Assembly (NCBI GenBank): GCA_000499405.2
Contig: HG738140.1
Span: 14,723,967-14,787,966, forward strand
Origin: Onchocerca volvulus
Taxonomy: Eukaryota > Nematoda > Chromadorea > Rhabditida > Onchocercidae
Direction of reading: 5' to 3'
Length of the DNA: 64,000 nt
In this document: in pieces, positions 41,666 through 54,323 of the stretch
Layout: every line of letters begins with the position of its first letter
Position numbering within the stretch: the first letter of the stretch is position 1
Notes under the pieces: model-generated
The model's input: the letters and a program-made list of their open reading frames with translations, nothing else
Database searches by the model: none
What the model was told of the DNA's origin: nothing
Made by a program: the position numbers and the translations under genes

Positions 41666-43101
41666 TCACCCAAACATATTGGAAATAAATTCGCTTGCTA
41701 ACGATAGAGAATCGATGATGGTTTCATAAACGGTTAAAATTGAATCCAGAATAATATTTTTAAGGCGTATACCAACGCCTGAATATACTTTTCCATTCAT
41801 TTTGCATTGTACTGTTTCGGATTGAGATTTAGTCTCCATTTGATCCAAACAAGATGTTGATATTATCTGTGGCGCTGAATGGCTGTTTGCAACCAGAGAC
41901 TGCAAAATTTCATCGATTTGAAATTATAATTTTATCAGTTTTATGAGATTGTTTACCAACAGAATGTCAATGATATTCATTTCAATATAATAAATAACAA
42001 TAAGTATCATTTATGATTTGAAACTCACTTGTGGTAGAATACTGAAATTCCACTGCAGGGCACTCATCGGAGTAGGCCATGTGAAAGAATGCCAAATTAT
42101 TGACAGAGCAAAAAATACCATTGCCACCTGGAATATTTGGCCAGGATGACTGCATGGAAGATATTCATATTTCTAAATGTGAAATAGCAAGATATAAAAC
42201 GTTACAATATTACTTTTATGCTTGACCTGCATAAGAAATGCTGACTGGAATCAACAACGCTGGCATAATAATCTTCAAATTTCATCTCATTCTATTTTAC
42301 ATTAATAATGAGAAGCAATAGATTCTTCTCCTTTCTCCAAACTTAGACTGTAATGAAAATTTGGAAAGAAAATGTAAAATTTGACAAATATTTCAAATAT
42401 TCTGTAAATCTCGCCACGAACTTTAAACAGAAAAAATTGTGGCTGACGTTTTTCTCCATTGAAATAAATAGTGGTTTTGAATTCTTTAGTACAGAATGAA
42501 TGCAGAGGATAGCTAATGGCGTATAGAAGTTTGAGATGAAATATACCGATTGCTATGATCATCCATAAGTAATTCCCGATTCTCCATTTGAAAAGTGAAT
42601 TCTAAATCTTCATCTTTAGAATACATAAGCGTATCAGCATTTCGAAAATTACTACTAATATTAGCTGGATCAGTCACGCTTCGCGTGTTCGGCTCCAGCT
42701 TGTCTGCATAAATAAAAATGTAAATATTAATTTGTTCAAAATCTTAAATCTCCGAAAGCTCTTAAACATGTGTCTTATCTGTATAAAAACACGCCTATTC
42801 GAATGTAACGTTATTTCAAAATTTCAAATCAGTCCGTGAAGAACTTGAAAAGTTGTGTGGAAACGAACAATAAACATTTATATTTTTATTTATATAGATT
42901 ATAGTATCATTATCGATTAGTAAATTTATACAATTTTTTTTTTTTTTTTTGGAATAAATTTTTGGAATAGAAGTGTTATGGAAATATATAGAATACCAGT
43001 AAAATTTGCTTCCAGTCTAGAATGTCGCCTATGATAACACCACGATACTGCCCGAGAATTCGTCGCGCAATTTTGATCCAACCGACCTCCTCCTCCGGCA
43101 T
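41666..43101 (-). CDS. unrecognised small single-pass membrane protein (four exons)
   Basis: Exons 43101-42997, 42698-42547, 42149-42029 and 41899-41666 join in frame to a protein of about 203 residues. The ATG lies in an exon with an upstream TTCAG acceptor at 43141-43140, consistent with trans-splicing. The N-terminal part reads MPEEEVGWIKIARRILGQYR, followed by an acidic, serine/asparagine-rich linker. A hydrophobic segment (IFQVAMVFFALSIIWHSF) forms the likely membrane span. The C-terminal about 80 residues contain two cysteines and end EFISNMFG. No cleavable leader is visible, so the shape suggests a type II or tail-facing membrane protein. The exon 2 acceptor is ambiguous: AG at 42705-42704 or at 42700-42699, and the latter keeps the frame. 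A frame at about 42302-42500 looks partly coding and could be an alternative exon. I do not recognise the family. Confidence 0.45.
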
Positions 43102-43139
43102 AATTAAGAATAAATTTCCTGCGGCGTTACTGAATTATA

Positions 43140-43923
43140 CATCTATGAATTTAACTTTAATTACCAAAATTTAATTAGTGATGAATAGACTAACTTAGAT
43201 GGCCAGTTATTTTGACAAATAAAGGTCAACTGCTGATCTGAGGTCATAAGGTGTTCACAAGAAGTATCAAGAAAGATATTTTGAGCATTATAATGCCATG
43301 CCTATTCAAACAGGGCAATTTCCGGAATAAAGTAACTTACGTGCTTTTCTTTCGAAAAAAATTGTCTCAACTCAGTTCAATGAGCTGATTTATAACACTA
43401 TGCCTTCTAAGATTTCCTTCCAAACTGATGCAACACCGTATGACCAAAGCAAACTTGTCGATATGTTGCAATACTTGGCCAAAAAAATGTCTAGGCCAGA
43501 AGAGCATTGTAACTCTGGCTTCGCTATAATGCACAAAATCGATGCGTTGTGAAATGAAACAAGAGAGAATAATATTTCCAAATGTCCCACTGATTCTATT
43601 TTCTGATATGTTACTTCTGGCAAATCGATGGCTTTTCATCAATCAATAAATAAGCCATCGAAGAAATAGTTGTTGATATCCATTGATTCAGTTAATATCA
43701 CTTCTAATTTATCAAGATTACTTGATAATCACCTTGAAAATAGCGATGATAACCTTTGTTATCAGGCGAAAAACATATATCACCCCGGTTTTCTCTCCCT
43801 CCCTCTCTCTCTCTCTGGTTGTGTCTTTTCAAACTACGACATGCATTCTACAAGGCTACACAGAATTTAAGTAAAAAGCGATAAGCATTTATCAGAAATG
43901 CTCTCCAGTCATCTCTTGATTGG
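43140..43923. other. no gene seen; pyrimidine-rich simple repeat
   Basis: Short open frames on both strands here lack splice context. A (TC)n-like tract lies at about 43790-43816. Confidence 0.5.
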
Positions 43924-44170
43924 CGGAGAAATGCGACTCGATATCTATTGAGAAATGCGACTCGATATTTATTGAGAAATACGACTCGACATCTATTGAG
44001 AAATACGACGGATATCTATTGAGAAATGCGACTGACATCTATCGAGAAATGCGACTCGATATCTATTGAGAAATGCGACTCGATATCTATTGAGAAATGC
44101 GACTCGATATTTATTGAGAAATGCGACTCGGTATCTATTGAGAAATGCGACTCGATATCCACTGAGAAAT
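43924..44170. repeat. 24-bp minisatellite, about ten copies
   Basis: The unit GAGAAATGCGACTCGATATC plus TATT repeats about ten times head to tail, with a degenerate partial copy at the right end. Two central copies are 23 bp (one loses CT, another loses CG), and single-base changes such as ATGCGA to ATACGA and GATATC to GACATC distinguish copies. Because the period is a multiple of three, the minus strand shows an open frame with a repeating 8-residue unit (RYRVAFLN). The two 23-bp copies and the lack of splice sites argue against coding. Confidence 0.9.
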
Positions 44171-46134
44171 TCATTTGATTCAAACCAAACCTTAGATCTC
44201 ACTATTCCACTATAATATCTTCTTGGATTATCTTATTTCGCTTCTGTTCAAACTCATTTTCATTGATTTATAATTCCTGAATGAAAAGGTATCAGAATCG
44301 ACTTGAGAATTTCTTCCTCAGATGTAATAAAAATTATTGTTTTTTTGCAAAATAATACAAAAATATACTGCTAGTGCAAAACGAAGTAAGGCAAACTTTT
44401 CAACAAAGAATTTTTTCAAAACGAAAGGACTTTTTTTCAGCATGTAGTTTTAAACAAACGACAGATTTATCACTTGCTTTTTTATTATCTTATGAAAACG
44501 AACATCACTGGTCATGAATTCCAGTGTTTCTGTTTTCTTCATTAAAAATCTGAGAAGGTTATTTCAAATTTTCTAAAAGCCTCAAAAGTCGTAATAAAAA
44601 GAACTAAAAACTAGCCTACTGTTTTCTACTTAAAATATTGAGCAAAAGTTGAAGAGTGGTAGGATTCAGATGACGATCTCATTTTATTTTTCTATTGCAA
44701 TACTTCAACTGAATCATCTACTTGCACTGATGCGATATTTGTTCCTTTATCAGATCTTTTCAAATCTAAATGTAGGTTATTCCACGTTTCTTTTCAGATT
44801 GATCAGAATTTATTTAACAATGCATTTAACAATTTACACTGATCAGAATTTATTTAACAATTTTGAACTTTTTTGCAATTGTAGCACTTCTACCAAAACT
44901 TTTTTTTTTTTTTTAGCCAACTTTTCCAAGTATTTACTGATTTAGAAGTTGGAGTTCAGAGAATGATATGTACGAACGTACTGTAATCTGTCGATTCTAT
45001 GAAATAATGAATTTGTTCCTTTAAAGGAAAAGGGAAATGAAGCAATAGCTCTCGGCAAATAGCTTTTGGTTATTATTTCGCTATTTAAATTTGCCAACAA
45101 ATAGATAAGTAGAGAAATTTCTTGCTAACTTTGATTGAATGATAAAGCACAAATGTTTTTGATTAATTGACCGACACAACATTTTTATACCCTTTCTTAT
45201 TTTTTTTGACCAATGACCATCATACTGATCCAAACTTATGCATATTTTTTGGGAAACATAGTCTTTTTCAGTCAATTTTTCCTATATTTCGATTCTGATC
45301 TTAAAAACTTCATCTTTTACATTTATTAGATTGCAGATCAACGCTTGTTAAGCATGTCGATTTATGTGGCAGATAAAGTAATTAAACTCTTTAGGATACC
45401 TCGAAATCAAAGACTTGATCTGTAAGTTTTCCTCATGATATCACAGAATTTCCTCACAATATCACTTGATCTTTAAGCTTTCATCTCGGTAGATGATCAT
45501 CCAGAAAAGCATTAGTAACAAGCTTATTTCCTTTTGTAGTGTTGCGTACATTCAGCAATTGTGTAAATCTTTTCAAATTTTTCATAAATTCCGGAATTTT
45601 CCCGAACTTTGCCGAAACCTAATAATCTATTAGCTGCTCCGGAGAAAATCACTCATCCACAACCAAAATAGATGCAATTTCAACAGATGGCAATGAAAAT
45701 ATCCACGAAATTGTTCCGGTTTATTTCTGAACCGGACTATAACATCCATTTCACTGAAGCAGAAATTTGCGATTGTATGGAAGCAGCTGCATAATGCTGA
45801 AAGACCTACACGCCTTATTCTGTTTGGCCCAGCCTGATCTGGAACGGTCCCACCAAGCTAAGTAGTTTTCCATCGGGCTCGGATTCAACTTGCTACGAGC
45901 ATTTCTATTTACTGACTCAGTTTGGGTTGCTGGGCAAAATTTCGCGGTCTCCCTTAGAGTATATTTGGTCCTGAAAGTCTTTCAGTCTCCTTTCACTCCA
46001 TAACTCCCAAATATCTTCCAGCCGCTCTAAAAGTTTGATTGAATTCAGTTGTTCATTTACCAACGTATTACTGTATATTTGTTCGAATTTTTTATCAGGT
46101 TGACAGTATTCTTTTTCAGAATTTGAAGCAATAG
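44171..46134. other. intergenic region upstream of gtsf-1
   Basis: I see no exon with both a plausible acceptor and donor. The sequence GATCAGAATTTATTTAACAA occurs twice, at 44801-44820 and 44841-44860, a 40-bp tandem duplication. The last 15 bases before the gtsf-1 ATG follow a CTTTTTCAG acceptor ending at 46119, a candidate trans-splice site. Confidence 0.5.
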
Positions 46135-46581
46135 ATGCAGTTGGAGAAAAGAGAAGAGAAGCAAGAGATAGCAAGTAGTACCGTAATATGTCCTTACTCC
46201 GATGTCATTCCTGACCATCCCCATGTTATTCCTGTTTGTGACATATTGCTACATTTGGCCAAATGTCGTCGTTTATACTACAAACGATATGGTATTAAGA
46301 CGGAACTGAAAAGGTAAAGCAATCAGATGGGAAGAAATGGTTGCCTTCATTAGTTGTGCAATTTCAGATGCAAATATAATGGTTGCCATTATGTTCTTGC
46401 TCCGGAACTAACACTACATGAACTGATCTGCCATAGTAGAACGCTCTATCAGAAATGCAAGCAGAATATGCGATATCCACCTGTGCCTCTTCAAACCGCA
46501 ATTTCTTTCTCGAACTTAAACGGATTGATGCAAGAATTGAGTTCAGAATCGGATGATCATCTTGATCTGATAACTTTTTGA
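46135..46581 (+). CDS. gtsf-1: GTSF-1 homologue, tandem CHHC zinc-finger protein
   Basis: Two exons, 46135-46313 and 46368-46581, are joined by a 54-bp GT-AG intron in phase 2 (AG|A). They encode 130 residues, short like other gametocyte-specific factor 1 proteins. The second finger fits the CHHC rule exactly: C61-x5-H67-x9-H77-x3-C81 (CKYNGCHYVLAPELTLHELI then C). The first has C19, H40 and C44 with the usual H-x9-H-x3-C if H30 is used, but a longer C-x10-H start (C-x8 if H28). An acidic C-terminal tail (SSESDDHLDL) follows, as in the family. The start is fixed by an in-frame TAG immediately before the ATG and by a CTTTTTCAG acceptor 15 bases upstream. GTSF proteins bind RNA through CHHC fingers and act with Piwi-type Argonautes in flies and mammals. 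In C. elegans GTSF-1 assembles the RRF-3 RNA-dependent RNA polymerase complex for 26G siRNAs. Confidence 0.8.
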
Positions 46582-48798
46582 TTAATCAGAAACTAATCTT
46601 GTTGAGATATTCCATACATTAAAAGCTTGTCTGGACTAACATTCGACGAACTTAATGATAGAGAGACTTACTTATATTGTTAATTAGAGAATTTAGTGTG
46701 TTATTGCTTTGTAGTGGGATGGTTTGTGTCATATAGTAATTAATATTATTAGTGATTTTTATAAATGCTTTCTAATTATTTCTCGTTTCCACTTTGTAAA
46801 TAGTGATGGAGTGATATGAGTGATATGATAACGTGGAAAGAATCTATAACTAAGATATCAAAAGTAACGGAATTTACTTTCGATTACTAGAATGAAGCAT
46901 AGTGAATGGATGGAAGTGTGAGATGTGATGGAAGATACTGGACATGCCGTTGTATGTTACTCTCAATTCTACTGGTTTTCTGTTAGGATGCAAACTGAAA
47001 GTGTGCTTGCTTTTGTGTAAATATAATTAATTAATGAGTGCCCTGTGATCCTATCTACACAACCAGAAGGATATCTGGACATTCGGGAGGATTGTAGCCA
47101 GCAATAAGGGTCAATTTAACTAATCTAGGGGCCAGAAATAACATACGAAATGTGGTACTGATTGCTATTTCCGCTTTCAAAATGCAGTATTCACTTTATG
47201 TGTTCCAAAGTTTTAAGATCCTGTTGTTTTTATCCATTCTTATGGCCAATTGTTAACAAAGGGTTAGTTGTTAGTTATTGGGACGCTGATGGGAAAATGC
47301 AACAATTAATTATGCTTAGATGCAAGCATCGATATTGTTGTGGAAATATTTCTGCGAGATAATTTTGGTATTACGGTAGTTCGACTAATTCGTTGTTTTG
47401 TTGTTATCTCCTGCAAATATTGCCTTAGCTAGCTTAAAGTTAGCTAGAATTGATCAGCGAATACAGAAACAGAGATAAGGCCCTTTCTTAACTTTGGAAT
47501 CAATCATCAATAGTAGCCTAAGAAGAAGAAGAATGGCCACATTTTGAAGCTTGGCTCCTTCAAAGCTATAATTTTGGGAGGCTTGCTGTAGTGATACTAT
47601 TCTGTGTTGTAATGGCATGAATGTGATAATTGATGAGTGGTAATGATAAGGAGTGCCTTGCCTACCTACTGATAAAGCTATCATCCACTGATAATACTAG
47701 GTGCTTACGTAACATCCCGTCTCTAATCTCTTCTCCTTATCAGATTCTGTAACTGGTATTTGCCAGTCGCGATACAAAACACGTGTAGATAGACAAATAG
47801 ATAAGGAATACAGTATTCTGGCGATATTTATGAAGTTCGTGGGAGGGTGCTGGATGAAAATGGAAGATTCCCACACAATCATACACGCACAGCGTGTGTC
47901 TGTTCACGTAGTTTCACGAGTGACACGTCTGCTTGCTCCGTGTATGAGTAATAGTTCCGCTCAGAGAATTAGGCTTACACAAGCAATTGAAGGGAAATTT
48001 GCTGATAAGATGTTTTGAGGAATCCATGAAGTGATGGGAGAGTCGTGCCGTGTTTTATTCTATGACTTATATTCTTCTTTAAGGCGAAGGAAGCATTCCT
48101 AAAACGAAAAATAAGCTGGATGGATGGATGGAAGGGGGCCAAATGACCAAAGATGATGTGTGCAGAAATAGGTCAAATGATTAGTTTCGGTGATTGGCGT
48201 ATTTGAAAGATGCGTCACAACTGATGAAACAATAAGCATAGAATATGTATTCGTTCAGTTTTCGTAATAGATACCTCGTTGCTTGTAATCGCTCGTAACC
48301 TTTCATCGTTTTTTTTTTTTTTTCTTTTTTTTTTCCTCTCAAAATATATTCATTAAGAAAATTTGCTTTTGTGAATTACTTATTAAGTATTTCATGGATT
48401 CTATTCATATAGAGCCGATATGGGTCAATGAATAATGATGATTCGGGTCAGTGAATAATGATTGATATGGGTCAGTGAGTCATTATCTAATCCATGTTAA
48501 CTGAATGGCTCGAAACAATCCCGTGGCTATTATGACGAACATCATGGATTAATAAGCTTTTTTTATGAAATTACTGCTGATCTTGCTTATAAATCATTAT
48601 TCATTGAGACGTTTTGGTTTTAATTTCTTTTTCCGATATCGTGTATGTTCTTCAAGGAATTTTAACAAAAGCAAAATTCAAAGTTCCAGAATAGCCATGC
48701 AAAAATTGCACTGTTCTTGGCAACATCACTACTTTGCTTAACTTATATGCTCTTATTTGTTTGGTTCGAGTAATTATATCGTGGTTTTGATCCCAGAA
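46582..48798. other. intergenic region between gtsf-1 and the kinase gene
   Basis: I recognise no gene. A roughly 25-bp element containing GGGTCAnTGAnTaATGAT repeats about three times at 48418-48482. A T-rich run lies at about 48309-48333. Short open frames at 47162-47362 and 47830-48018 have no splice support. Confidence 0.5.
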
Positions 48799-51700
48799 AT
48801 GACAATGATTATGGATATGAACGGCACCGATCTGCTCCAGACAAATGGTACAGCAGCAGCTAATTTGTAAGTATCTTCTCAAATTATAGCCATCAGATAT
48901 TCTGCAAAATTTGGAAAGCTTTGATCTTCCCAAGATCTAGATACAGTGTTTTGGATCTTTTTCGATTGTTTAGTTGTAAATTTTGTCTGAAATCTCTCAA
49001 TTTCTTGTGCAACCAATAAAGCAAAATTCATCATCAAATAAGCGAGCACTGATACTTATGCATTTTATAGTCATAGTCCCTCGGCGGAAACATCATTTCA
49101 CGATTATGAGGCAAGTACATCGAATAACTTGCACGAAACGGATAATGATATTTATGTCGCGAAAACTCGGTAATTTTTCAGTTGCTGCTTTCCTAATTTG
49201 CATGAAACTAATAATGATATACAAGTTATAGAATCAAATCCTTAATTTTTCAAAAATTGCAGTGAGAAACATCAACAGTTTTATTTTGATTTTCGCACCA
49301 TTGTCCTTCTATTAGTAAACATGATATAAAAATCGTGATTCACTTTGTATTATTTTCACCCTTAAAGAAATATTAAATGGAACATTTTTTGCTTATTTTT
49401 TTAAGCAATATTTAAAAATTTTGGAAGTTTACAGAGATGGAGAACTTTCACAGACATCACGTATCTCTGTGTGTTCCGACGAATTTGAGGCAGAGCAAAA
49501 AGTATGTTGAAATTAAAAAAAAAAATAATCATTTCCAAAATTCTCATATCTCACTTGGCTTCCTCACATGACAAGTCGATTCGACATGATAATATTTTAT
49601 TCCATTGATAAAATAGGTTGAACTGATCCTCATCCCAGAGGGTTAAGCCCAATCTATCTAATGCTTTGAGAAACGTATTTCTTGAGTTCCGTTTTTCCTG
49701 ATTTCAGAATGATGAATTGTGCTGGAATTGTAATAGTATTGACCAGGATACTCATCAACATTCTCGTTTAGCGCCTAGACGTAGTTCTTGTGTATTTTTG
49801 GAGATGGCTTTGAAACGATTATATGCTCGAGATGATTTCGATGTGCTCGAAAGCTTAGGCGAAGGTTTCTTTGGTGACGTGTATAAGGTTTGACTTTTAT
49901 GTACCGTAAGAAAATATTAAACACACGAGAATATATCGAGAATTGACAAAAGGATTAAAATAATCTTAAAGAGCAAAGATTCGGTTTTTTCTAGGTACAG
50001 CATCGATTTACTGGAGAGACAATGGTGCTAAAAGTCGGTAAGGGACGAGGGCGGGAAAATCGAATACGAATTAAGGCAAACGTATTGAAAGAAGTTGATG
50101 TATTAAATCAGCTGACGTCACATCCCAATCTGTTGGCCTTTCGGTACCCATTTAAAAACAAAATTGTTCTTCAGTTATGATAATCAAATATAAAAGAGTA
50201 CTTATATTCTATTATTAAGTAAAGTATTTTTTAGTGGTGTTTGTGTTGATTTGACGGAGAAGTCGTGGAATTTACATATACTTATGGATTTCTGTGATGC
50301 GGGCAGTCTAAATCGCCTGATATGCGACCATCAAAAATATTTCGAATGGAGTTTGCGGTGCAGTTTAGCTCGTGATATTTCATATGCTATGGATTTTGTA
50401 CATTCGAAGGGTATCATGCATCGCGATCTCACTAGCATGGTTTGTTTAATTGCTTTTATAATTGGTGTAGATTTTTTGAACTTGAAAATATAAAAAATTA
50501 CTGTCAGAAATACTGAAATATTTAAGAGGGCACCTAAAGCTAAATAGAGATCCAGGCAAAAGATTGAAGAGACGGATGAACCTATTTTTGACTTTTAAAA
50601 TATATCTTTTTTTGCAGAATGTATTGCTGCAAAAAATTGCAAATGGCAGTTTGAAAGCAGTGGTGGCTGATTTCGGCTTGTCATGCAAAATTCCTCAAGC
50701 TGTCGAAAAGCTAACTCAAGTAGGAACTCCATTCTGGATGGCTCCAGAATGCCTTAAAGAAGATTTCTATGATGAAAAGGTTCATTTTATAGTTTGGTGC
50801 TTACAAATTAAGAGAAGGAAATATTCATTGTGTTCATCTTTTATGTCTCAGATATTATATGGCGGTTTCAATTTTAAGATGAGATTCAAAAGTTCCAAAA
50901 GATATTTAGGCAGATGTTTTCTCCTTTGGAATAATACTATGCCAGATGATAGCTAGAATTGATGCCGATCCGGAAGCAGGGTTGTATCGGACTCACAACT
51001 TCGGCTTAGATTATGTTCGCTTCACAGCCCACTGTCCAACTGATACCCCTTTGGACATTTTGAACTTGGCATTCCGGTGCTGTTTGGTAAGAAATCAGTT
51101 TTAAAATTTGTTTTTCTGAGCATGTTATATTACCATTCATCATGTCTTTTGTTTATTTTCATCTTCTCTAAGCCTTACTTTTCTACGTTTAGTAAAATTG
51201 CAGATGGATCCTGCTGCTCGCCCCAGTTTTGTGTCTATTTGTGATTTCTTTACCAATTTTCGACTTTCGAGATATAAGGACTGTAATGAACAATCGTCGT
51301 GGCTGGTCGAAAGTGATGGACGTTAGTGTTTATGGAATTCTTGGAAGTTGAATTTATCTTTAGTGTTCAAAATCATATTGTTGCTCACCACTGTGCTGAT
51401 TAATTTTCTCAGTGTATTTTATTGTTGCGATCAACCAGATTGATATTTTTTATAGGATTAGAGCGCTCTTTGTCGGATGCGACTTCAAAATATTCGAAAT
51501 CGAAACAGTCAGAACTATTTTCACGTGCTAAAATTCGAAAGGAACAAAGTAGTAGAAATCAAAGGTTAATTATTACAGTTGCGAACTTGGAACAGTATAC
51601 GTGTTTTCTCCATCTATTTCATTTGATTCTAGATTATCTGCAGTTTTCTACGGTAACTTTCATTCGTCTTGACAATATTTTAGAGCTTATCTAGCAAATT

Positions 51701-54323
51701 TTTTGATACATTTTTTATTTATTTAATATATTTGTAGTGAAAGCAGGTCAATGAAAAAAAAAGTTCCTCTTTTGGTACTTCAAGAAGGAATGTTGCATGA
51801 AGATCTAAATCACACAAGCAAGGATGAGGAAATGAAAAACAAATCGCGAATGGAAGAGCTTGCGAGAAGCGTTGCAATAGATGAACTTTCTGATGAAGTA
51901 TTATCTTGTTTCGTTGAAAATTTGATGCTTAAGTTGGCTAATTCTTTTTATGTTTAAGTCATGTTATTTTTCAAAGAAAGAGATGGCACAATTTATGCGT
52001 AAAAAAAGCTCAAAAAAAGGTATGATTATTTAAAAGTCGGGAGAATTAAAATTTTGTTTTCAATTTTATATTTTGTCTGTGTCGTTTTTTTTTCCCTTTT
52101 CTTTTTTTTCTTTCTTGCTTTCGGTTTAAACACTATTTATATCCTTATCAATTTTCACTTAAGATAAGATCAGAGGGGCTCTCTTTTTTCAGGTATCTTT
52201 GGATACTGGAAATCCGTTCATTGCCCATGAAATTTATAAAACAGCCCGTAAGTTGGCTTTTCCTGAAACGAATAATCAAAGAAAGTGTGTTGTCTTGGAT
52301 ATGAAAGAATCAGATGACAGCAGCATAAATGCCAGAAATTTTGACAGCAATTTCGTAGATTATAGGTACATTAAAGCTATTATACATTATTTGTACTGGA
52401 TAAAAAAGAAGTTGTAAAAGATATAAAAGAAGTCATGAAAAAGTCCCTGAGCTACTTCATACTTTTCAAACTAATTATTCAAATTAATTTAGAAGCGAAA
52501 TTGAAAATTATTTTATAGCAACTTCTCCATTCACATCAATGAGCAAACAGTCGGTGTAAAGAAATATGATCATCGGAGAAGAATCTCAAAGTAAGCTGTC
52601 ATCTGTTTATATTCAAGGATTTGTTAAATCTCTTTTTCTTTATTTACTTTGGTTGATGCTATCGTTTACTGTGATTAGTTATGAAAAATATGACTATTTT
52701 GATATCTTTCAGGATAACTTATTGAAACTTCTTGATTATAAATGAAAATTCAGAATTCATCGCAGTGTGTCATTTCCGAGTTCATCAACAAATAGATCGT
52801 GGATAAGACCCTGTGCAACGTTTGATCCATTACTGCCATCATCATCTACAGACTTAACAATGATCGGACAACGTGGTAAGACTGATCATATTGGAGAACA
52901 CTGTGTGCTGAAGGGTCAGATGTCGATGGCTTTCAAAAATAAAGATCGGGTAAATTTGATCTGTACTAACTATTATTCTTTTTTTGATTCAAGTGTAACT
53001 CGTTTGTCTCCCCACATCTTGTAAAATATGTTTTTTTTTTTTTGCAATACAAATTTGAGAAGCTTTACCAAAAAGTTAGAAAATGATTCATTTCTAAGAA
53101 TTAAGTCCATTTTGTTTAGAAATTCACCTTACGTCAATGTTCGTCGAATTTTTCAAATGAAACATTACTTAGTCACAGTTCTATGGAGAATCGAAGGATC
53201 AAAAATTTCTCCTTATCAGTAGACGAAGAAATTTTAAGCCGGGATATCAGTGAACTTACTTTCGAGCGCTGGAAAAGTGATAGTAAGTCCCTTCGAAATA
53301 TAGAATCATGAATGTCGTAAATTCTGCTCCATGATCTGTCAAAAACTTTCCTAGCTATTTTAAATTTAAGACTAAATAGTTCAAATGTTTTCCAGAAAAT
53401 TTTGCCAATTCTGTGCAACAAAACAATGATGTGGTTATACAGCAGCCTTTTCCAGTAGGATTATCTGCTGTTAAATATTCTGTAAGACTTTCGATGATCT
53501 TAAATATTTGTTATTATTTCATTGCTGGAAATTTGTTTCAAGTGAGAAATAAAAAATAAATTGTTGAAAAAAATAGATCACGGGTTGATTGCGGATTCGG
53601 AAGTAGAAAATTTGGGCTACTTTGTGTACAAACACATAAATTTGTTCAGGAAGGAACATTTATTACTAAAATCTCGCTTCTTCAGACCATGACTTCTAAT
53701 GAATTCAGTAGTGGAGCACAATGCATGCGGAAAGTCGATTACAACAGATGCCATGTTCAGGTTTATTTTATTTTGATGATAGATCCCATAAAATACGGCT
53801 GTAATCCTACATGCTTTCCACAAAATAAGAACATAGCGCTTTTTTCATTTTTTGTTGCTAATGCTGGACATTTTTTCTTAATCATGAATCTGTAGACTGT
53901 TTATAGTCCTTTTTTTTTTCTATGTGAAGCTATTGTAAAATGATAAACTTCGTTATGAAGCAGTTCAGATTATATGCGCTGAAATAAGCAAGTAATAATT
54001 GAAGAAAGATAATTGATTCTCATTTGTTGCTTATTGCCTTTGCCTCTTATATGTTTAGTTCTTACAGAACTTTTCTCTTATGCACTTTTTTTATAATTTC
54101 CCTTTTTGCGTTCAAAAATGAACAAATTTTATTGAATAGTTTTAAAATAACCGTTAATCATCTTTTTTATTTACAGGTGATACATGACACAGTTGTGCAT
54201 AAAGAACCAATGCACGACCACACTACTTCTTCGGAACCATTTTATGTCACAAGCCCAAAATGTCATAAACACGCAGATGATAGATGTGTTCCAATAGGTG
54301 GCGAATATTGTGTTATTTTGTGA
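48799..54323 (+). CDS. TESK/LIMK-class protein kinase with long C-terminal tail and CaaL end
   Basis: Eighteen exons join without a phase conflict: 48799-48866, 49071-49169, 49435-49501, 49708-49887, 49995-50143, 50235-50439, 50618-50779, 50910-51086, 51204-51321, 51456-51564, 51738-51897, 52193-52365, 52519-52590, 52766-52949, 53120-53282, 53396-53481, 53650-53760, 54177-54323. They encode 809 residues. The kinase domain spans about 120-395: glycine loop LGEGFFGDVY (128-137), catalytic lysine K151, HRDLTSMN (250-257), DFG at 274, GTPFWMAPE (292-300), then IARIDADPE and the THNFGLDY stretch. HRDLTS and this C-lobe are hallmarks of testis-specific kinases, dual-specificity relatives of LIM kinases that phosphorylate cofilin. 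All catalytic residues are intact. No LIM or PDZ domain precedes the kinase; about 120 residues of Ser/Asn-rich sequence with a CWNC pair do. The tail of about 400 residues is low-complexity and ends EYCVIL. The ATG follows an ATCCCAG acceptor. Confidence 0.85.

Noticed and set aside
43993..44202. Minus-strand repetitive open frame (RYRVAFLN units)
   Set aside because: It is a by-product of a 24-bp minisatellite. Two copies are 23 bp long and no splice sites or start context are present.
53577..53649. Acceptor at 53576 for the penultimate kinase exon region
   Set aside because: Entering there in the required phase 0 meets a stop at once. The TTGTTCAG acceptor ending at 53649 keeps the frame through the last exons.
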